Shown one piece after another: positions 58,012-64,000 of a stretch of 64,000 nucleotides of DNA (position 1 is the stretch's first letter; the number at the start of each line of letters is the position of its first letter). The stretch is from Hymenopus coronatus. Lineage: Eukaryota > Arthropoda > Insecta > Mantodea > Hymenopodidae. The translations under genes and the position numbers were made by a program. The notes under the pieces were generated by a model that did no database searches, was not told the DNA's origin, and worked only from the letters and a program-made list of their open reading frames with translations. The stretch covers positions 386,160,132 through 386,224,131 of the forward strand of contig CM060900.1 in the NCBI GenBank assembly GCA_030762935.1. Reading direction: 5' to 3'.

Positions 58012-58267
58012 CTAGGGGTGGCGACATCTAAGATGCACAGACTGACTTCAAGTGGCCACAATGGTATTAAAACTATCTGACTGCTCTATTCAATAGTGTT
58101 GCTTTAAACAGAATATGATACCTATATAATTAGTTAATGGGAGCGAGGATATCTAAAGTGCCACAGACTGGCCTTAAAATGCCCACTACGGCTACAAAAC
58201 TATCGGAGAGCTCATTTCCATAGTGCTACTTGAAAAAGAATATAATATCTACATTATTTGTTAATGG
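58012..58267. repeat. Diverged tandem duplication, about 128-bp unit
   Basis: Unit 1 (58012-58139) and unit 2 (58140-58267) share GACATCTAAGATGC / GATATCTAAAGTGC, CACAGACTG, AAAACTATC, CATAGTGCTAC-type, AATATGATACCTA / AATATAATATCTA and TTAGTTAATGG / TTTGTTAATGG in the same order. A partial third unit may follow to about 58355. Confidence 0.8.
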
Positions 58268-59255
58268 TTAAAGTCAATTTTGGGATTTCTGACAATAAGT
58301 TGCGAATTGTCACAACGGTATGGCCTTATTAGGCTACGAAAACGTTACTATGAGGATTAAAGATAAAATTATGCCAAAGGAAAGTAGCAATAACGTTTAA
58401 AACTCTCTTCCAGGTGCAATAAGTGGCTGGAAGTGTTACATTCAATTTATATCTGATATCCGGTATCGAAGAAAAAGTAAGAGAAAAAAAACATGAACAT
58501 CCATGTGGAAATATGGAAAATACATGGTGAAAGGCTAGTAAATCAAAAATAAAATTAGAGGCCATGTATGGCACGGCTAAAGTGCATAATCCCGTTCTGA
58601 GGAGTGTAGAGAACGAAATGTTAGGTTGAACGCTAAACTACCCATTGAATAAATCATCTGCACCAACTTGAGCCACACTGCAGCTAATCGAAGCTTGAGT
58701 AGCTTCACAGTGGGAAGCGGCACACATTTCCTTTCAGATTAATCCTAACAAGAAGCCTGTTGCTGGAAAATGAATACAGGTTCCTACAAAGATTGTTGCT
58801 TTTGCATTTTCATAAAGTGAACTGTTTTCCAAAATAGAAAGAAAGCCAACAAAGTATTGCCCGAGGCGGTTTAGCTTTTTCTATTATATGTCAATTTGAG
58901 CTACGCAGATCTTCTGTACGGGTAAAGTTGTGTAACCAAAGCAAACTTCTAGTTATTGAATACTTGTAAATCAACTATCGACATTTAGAAAATATGTTCA
59001 TGCCTTGAATGAGGCAAGTGACTCGGTTGCTGACTGTAATATGAAAAGCTTTATACTTCTTTATTTCTGTCTCCAGTACGAAATAAATACATCTTTAGCA
59101 TAACCTTTTACAAGGTAGGTGTTGATTTTAGAAAATTAGTATAATTACTTCTAATTAATTGCAACAATATTATTATAATGCTATCGGTTTTGCTGTCTAC
59201 ATAACATATGGCATTAACTCAATGTGGCTATTCTATTTAGATACACTATAAATAC

Positions 59256-59850
59256 CTACTTACTTACTTACTCACTCACTCACTCACTCACTCACTCACT
59301 CACTCATTCACTCGCTCACTTACTTACTTACTCACTTACTCATTCACTTACTCATTTACTTACTTACTTACGTACTTACGTATTTACTTACTTACTTATA
59401 TACTTACTTGCTTACTTACTTACTTACTTGCTTGCTTACTTACTTACTTACTCACTCACTCTCTTACTTAATTACTTACTTACTCACTCACTTACTTACT
59501 CACTTACTTACTCACTAACTCACTCACTTGCTTACTTAATTGCTTACTCACTTATTCACTTACTTACTTACTCACTTACTTACTTATATACTTACTTGCT
59601 TGCTTACTTACTTACTTGCTTGCTTGCTTGCTTACTTACTTACTCACTCTCTTACTTAACTACTTACTTACTCACTCAGTTACTTACTCACTTACTTACT
59701 CACTAACTCACTCACTTGCGCACTTAATTACTTACTCACTTATTCACTTACTTACTCACTCACTTACTTACTCAGACACTCACTCACTTACTTACTTACT
59801 CACTCACTCACTCACTTACTTACTCAGTCACTCACTTACCTACTCGCTTC
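59256..59850. repeat. ACTT/ACTC tetranucleotide array with 188-bp higher-order period
   Basis: About 150 variant units (ACTT, ACTC, GCTT, ATTT and others). Rare variants recur at a fixed offset of 188 bases: TTATATAC at 59396 and 59584, CACTCTCTT at 59457 and 59645, CTCACTAACT at 59511 and 59699. A block of about 180 bp has therefore been duplicated as a whole. The long Leu/Thr/Ser/Tyr ORFs across it (59224-59706 and 59616-59945) are artefacts. On the minus strand it is the 3' tail of the LINE at 59860-60300. Confidence 0.95.
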
Positions 59851-59859
59851 CTCTTCTAC

Positions 59860-60300
59860 CTATCGGGATAGTCGTCTTGTTCTATCTTGGGCTAAACGTC
59901 TGGCTTGTCTCCAGTTCACTCCTCGATCGTGTAAGGAGATTCTAACATTGTCTTCCCAAGTCGTTCTCCTTCTTCCTCTAGGCTGTTTTCCTTCAGGTTT
60001 TTCTTCCTAAATTTTCTTTGGAGGACCATAGTCTTCCCTTCTTGTCAGATGACCATACCATCTAAGCTGTGCTTGTTTTACAAGCTCTTTAACTGGGACA
60101 AACTGTAGACATTTTTCTGATTATATTATTTCTTATACGATCCCACTGGGATTTTTCCTCAATCTTCCTAAGGTATCGCATTTCTGATGCTTCCAACATG
60201 TCAAATTTCTTTTCCGTACATGTCCGATTTTTACATCCGTAGGTTAAAATTGGGATTTAAATGTGTCTGTATACCGTCAGTACACTATAATTTTTTCCCA
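59860..60300 (-). pseudogene. LINE ORF2 C-terminus, 5'-truncated
   Basis: On the minus strand, from about 60260, one reads ILTYGCKN and MLEASEMRYLRKIEEKSQWD. Then, in an almost clean frame, come VKELVKQAQLRWYGHLTRRE, GKQPRGRRRTTWEDNVRIS and GVNWRQARRLAQDRTRRLSR, ending at a stop at 59862-59860. This is the conserved tail of many animal non-LTR retrotransposon ORF2 proteins (EMR.LR, LRW.GH, RGR..TW.D, LA.DR). One internal stop replaces an expected Trp, and there is a shift near 60110. The 5' truncation just upstream is typical of target-primed reverse transcription. The 3' end passes within about 10 bases of the stop into GTAG/GTGA tetranucleotides, so the element has almost no 3' UTR. Confidence 0.93.
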
Positions 60301-60304
60301 AAAA

Positions 60305-62885
60305 CTTTATAGTATAACATAGTATTCCAATTCACTGAACACTTCACAATTAAGTGCAACAAGTGTCCTCGGGTACCAAAGCATATTCAGTGCTGGACCT
60401 CTGTGTGCCCTTTCTTGATCTACTTTAAATGTATTCGAATTCGAAATCTTGTTTTACAAAAGTAATATTATAGAGTTTGATACATGTTTCTACTCCCTAC
60501 AATACCATTTGTAATATGCACCGGTAAATACAAAAAGCCACTACGTGACACTCAGAAAGACGTTTTAGTGGTAGTATAAGACTGTTATGAACGTATGCCT
60601 CCATTTTTAAGAATATCTGTAAGACTTTCTGGCCAATAAAGAAAACCAGTACGAAAGTATTTTTTGCCTTTAGTTAAGACTCTCTTAAAGACTCGTTGAT
60701 CATTGCTAAAAGCCCGCTCTGGTGAACACTCAGCTTGAACACTTCACATCTATAAGACGCTCTAGTCATTTCATACATAACGCTCACATCTGCAGAGTTT
60801 TATATTGTAATAATACTCTATGCATATTTCATTTCATTTATTTCATGCATAAAAAGTTTATATGTTATTAGATGCGTCAACAAATAGGTAACAATATTAT
60901 AAAATGCATATCAAATATAAATCACACATTTACAACATCTAGGATTACAATATAGAAAAATTTTACGTTACTAAGGGTAAACTAAGATTGCAAAACTTCA
61001 TCAACTGAATAATAACAATTCTTCATTAAAAAGTTTTGTAAACATTTCTTAAAATCTTGAGTGAATTTCATATACTTTATTTTAACATATATTATTATAC
61101 AGGTCTTTATAGTAGAAGCTATTCTCAAATAATTTGGAATTATGATACAACCATGTACTACGTACGCAGACCAACTCGTATCTGATAAAATGTGTATGTC
61201 CCTGAAATCCTTGCAAGATACGATAAAAATCACTGGCTTACCTGGCACTACAATAAGAGAAGTCGACGAGTATCACAGAACACCGATTACTTAAAATGGC
61301 CGAGGACCTCTGTAATAGTTTCAAGAAGTAGATGCGGTAATTAGAAATATTGTTAGTTCAGAAACCAAACTGTTTCAAAATTTTCAAATGCGATTCTCAT
61401 TTCCATTCTCTCATCCACTCAGGTTAGAAAACAAGAACTGTTGAGCAATAAATTAACTTCTAAAGCCTTAAGGGTTGTATACAAACTGGTGAAAGATTCG
61501 CACAACATTTTGGAATGTCCCATAGTGTATTAATATCTTGCCGTTGAGATAAGCCAAAGAGATTTCCGAAAACCACAGTATCAGGTACAAAAACCGTGTT
61601 AAAAAGCAGTGCTGGAAACCCAAACCCCTCCATGATCCTAATTTCTTCCTTGCAAAGTAGTGCGATTTTTTTATCGAATTATAAGTCATTAGTTTCTTGA
61701 CTGAAAATGTGCTCGCTTAATTTATCTTCTTCTTCTCCTTTCGTTTTTGGTATTCAACTAGTTGCTCATAGAGAATGCTCTGTTCTATTTCTATTTGAAG
61801 ATATTAAACCCGGTGATCTGATCCACGCAAGAGAGTCACTTTAAAATAATAATTTTACATTGTTCATGTATGGCTGAAAATTGCATGAGTAGATCGGTAA
61901 TATGTGTATACAGATCCCCTTTTGTTAAAATTGGGATAGAGCTAATAATTTATGAAACAAACCAAAATATTACAACCTATAAATTTAGAATGTTGCCTAA
62001 TAAGGTGTGTCAATATTATTTTAAGTTGAGGCATCTGTGAAATTTATACCAGTACAGAATAATATGATATTCCTGCCATCTATCAACATTCTAATCTTCA
62101 TGTTAATTATAAGAATATTTTTTTTTATCTTCCAAGCCCATTGCTCTAATAAAAATGAGCAACGTGATGCATTTTTAAAATATTCACATAAAAATAAAGT
62201 TTTACATCAAAGGAGTCTACAATATATCTCCCATATTATATTTTTATAGTAGTCCTAATTGGTATAGAAAAAGTATTACTTTTTGTACCCTCCAAAACTC
62301 TTGATTCTTTAAGTTATTCCTCAAAATTGGTGAATTGCTGTGAAAAAGTATATGACTATTTTCTTTAATGTGTGTTTTGAGAGGCAGTAGGAATATTTGA
62401 AACAAATTAAGATTTAAAGTTTTGAGTACCTATTAAGAAGCATCATCCTACCCATGAATAGCTTCAGAAAATTGGCAGTTAAAGAGCGCGAAGTGGGAAA
62501 AACAATACATCTTCTTAAAGTTTAGAATTAAGATAGCTATATTACGAGAGAAGTAAATTTTAATTTTGATGTTTTTCACAACATTTAGCAAAATTTCAGA
62601 AATATACCACCTTAACAGTTACTATACCTTAACATTAAAATAACATATGCCAAATAAATATAGAGCTCATTGTTTAAATGTGTTGTTAACATTTACTCTT
62701 GTTTATTCAACTGGATACTGTCAAATAGTGCAGATTATAACTATTTGTTGTTACTGTAGGCTATAAACAATAGGCTTTGTGGTGAAATATAACTTCAATT
62801 ACTGACAAAATGAGATGTGTGTTACTGTAGCATCTTTCAAAGCTGCACTGTAGTTTTGGTTACAATGCTTGCATATAAGGACTAA
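60305..62885. other. Unassigned AT-rich sequence
   Basis: Only short ORFs (60982-61248 and 61468-61689 on the minus strand; 62037-62249 on the plus strand), none recognisable. I see no shared repeat. Confidence 0.4.
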
Positions 62886-62890
62886 GAATT

Positions 62891-63100
62891 CCGTGCCGTG
62901 GCCGAGTGGTTAGACCACTTGCCTCTCACCTAGACCCATGTGAGATTTGTGGTGGACAAAGCGGCGCAGGGGCGGGTTTTCTCCGTGTTCTCCTCTTTCT
63001 CCCACCATCGCAATCCACCGACGCTCCATCTTTATCTCATGTATCACCAGTGTCATCGCCTGCGGTGCCACAAGTAGTAAAATCGGGTGTTAAACACTTC
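62891..63100 (+). mobile_element. SINE A copy
   Basis: CCGTGCCGTGGCCGAGTGG (A-box region intact), TTGCCTCTCACCTAGACCC with the B box deleted, GAGATTTGTGGTGGACAAAG, GGGTTTTCTCCGTG, CATCGCAATCCACCG, GTATCACCAGTGTCATCGCC and AAATCGGGTGTTAAACAC. The 96-codon ORF crossing it is not a gene. Confidence 0.9.
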
Positions 63101-63299
63101 CCAAAAGATCCTCTTGGTCTCATTACGGGCGCCTGTTCCATGACTGCATTTTCCTTTCATATTCATCATAGCTATAGATTATTTGGTTTGCCATAGAGCT
63201 TCAGTTATGTTTCGGAATTGATATCAGCACTTTTCCTTTAGATGTATTCATTGGAATATGCTCATATACGGTTTCAATACAAATGTCTCAAATACCTAC

Positions 63300-63760
63300 C
63301 GAAAGCATTAATGGCGTCCTGCCACAAGCAGACGATCAGCGTTGGCTCGTGTACCACCGGAAGAATGTGTAATTGAAACGCCTGCCCTCTTAACCGCCTC
63401 TCCCTGAAAAACATGGAATAATAATGCTTAATGGCAGTAAGCAGGACCTAACAACTAAATTAGCTCTGTTGAATGCACGGCATGGGTGAAGGTTGCCGGT
63501 GTTTTGACCCTATGAAGACTTAATTGGATCACGAGCTGTTCACGTTTCCACTACCTAAAGTGATATATTTCGCTATCGCTCGGAATTTAGTCCTTATGAT
63601 CATCCGTGGCTGTCATTTATTATGCATAGCCAGAGCTGTTTCGCTTAAGGGTCATGTAAAGTGGCGCCGAACCGTGAAAACGCATTCCAAGACCCAAGCG
63701 ATGCGAAGAGAAGGGCGCGCTCCCTGCGGTGGCCATTAGAACTACTTTCCCTCACCCTTC
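63300..63760. promoter_or_regulatory. Candidate conserved non-coding block
   Basis: GC-richer and repeat-free compared with the preceding 3 kb. It has clustered homeodomain- and POU-type cores: CATTAATGG, GTAATTG, CTTAATGG, CTTAATTGG and TTATGCAT (63619 region). Plus-strand ORFs here have no recognisable domain. Its texture is like the 17.5-18.3 kb block. Evidence is compositional only. Confidence 0.22.
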
Positions 63761-64000
63761 TTCCTCAAATTAGTATAGAAACTACTCCACTTTTGCGGAT
63801 GAAGGTAACATTAAGTCAGCTAACATGGCGGAACCGAACAAAAACAATATTTCCTTCATTTTGAAATTAATTACACTGAGGATAATAAAAAGCGAAAGAT
63901 ACCGTCACCAGAGAACTACTTTGTGTTGTTTAATGCAGCACTTCCCGAATTAGGCCCCTACTCCTTTCTTCAGAGTGAAGGAATAAAGACACTACAATTC

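Noticed and set aside
59224..59945. 160- and 109-codon Leu/Thr/Ser-rich ORFs resembling a membrane protein
   Set aside because: They translate the ACTT/ACTC array. The hydrophobic pattern comes from the 4-bp repeat.

Overview
This window looks like nuclear DNA from a large, repeat-rich invertebrate genome, but I cannot name the species or phylum from the sequence. It is AT-rich, almost free of open reading frames above 100 codons, full of microsatellites, and carries many short tRNA-headed interspersed repeats (A-box/B-box SINEs). There are no prokaryotic features: no operons, no ribosome-binding-site-led genes and no rRNA. I found no convincing intact host protein-coding gene. Most short ORFs are chance, microsatellite translations or repeat fragments.

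The recognisable coding content is transposon relics. (1) Minus strand, about 3155-2160: a gag-like, zinc-knuckle ORF1 relic of an I/R1/Jockey-type LINE, with a TATA box just upstream and no ORF2 behind it. (2) Plus strand, about 14580-15740: a degenerate LINE reverse transcriptase with PGPD, AxDD and KYLGV landmarks. (3) Plus strand, about 51895-53490: a dead piggyBac-type transposase whose landmarks all lie in one frame crossed by stops. (4) Minus strand, about 60300-59860: the well-preserved C-terminus of a LINE ORF2, whose 3' end runs straight into a 600-bp tetranucleotide array with a 188-bp higher-order period.

The rest is dominated by non-autonomous repeats. I distinguish: family A (a dozen or more copies, with two alternative 3' tails), family B, family C, family D (tRNA-like units inside a foldback, palindromic architecture, partly as tandem dimers), family E (about 300-500 bp), single-copy tRNA-like elements (22500, 26236, 56500), a two-copy family with a shared peptide (19040 and 28925), and a family of about 740-870 bp (five copies, all on the plus strand) whose 3' end can form a hairpin.

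Layout: 0.4-6.4 kb has SINEs and the ORF1 relic; 6.4-14.5 kb is mostly unexplained AT-rich DNA with two unassigned ORFs; 14.6-17.5 kb has the reverse-transcriptase relic and microsatellites; 17.5-18.3 kb is a GC-richer block that could be a conserved regulatory element; 19-31 kb has the 0.8-kb family and SINE A; 31.9-33 kb has SINE B; 34.6-41.5 kb has the foldback family and the ATGT array with embedded SINE tails; 42.6-45.5 kb has chimeric and variant SINEs; 48-53.5 kb has another 0.8-kb copy and the piggyBac relic; 59.2-60.3 kb has the LINE tail and array; 62.9-64 kb has a last SINE A and a second candidate regulatory block. No pathway joins these elements. The interest lies in how the repeats are built.
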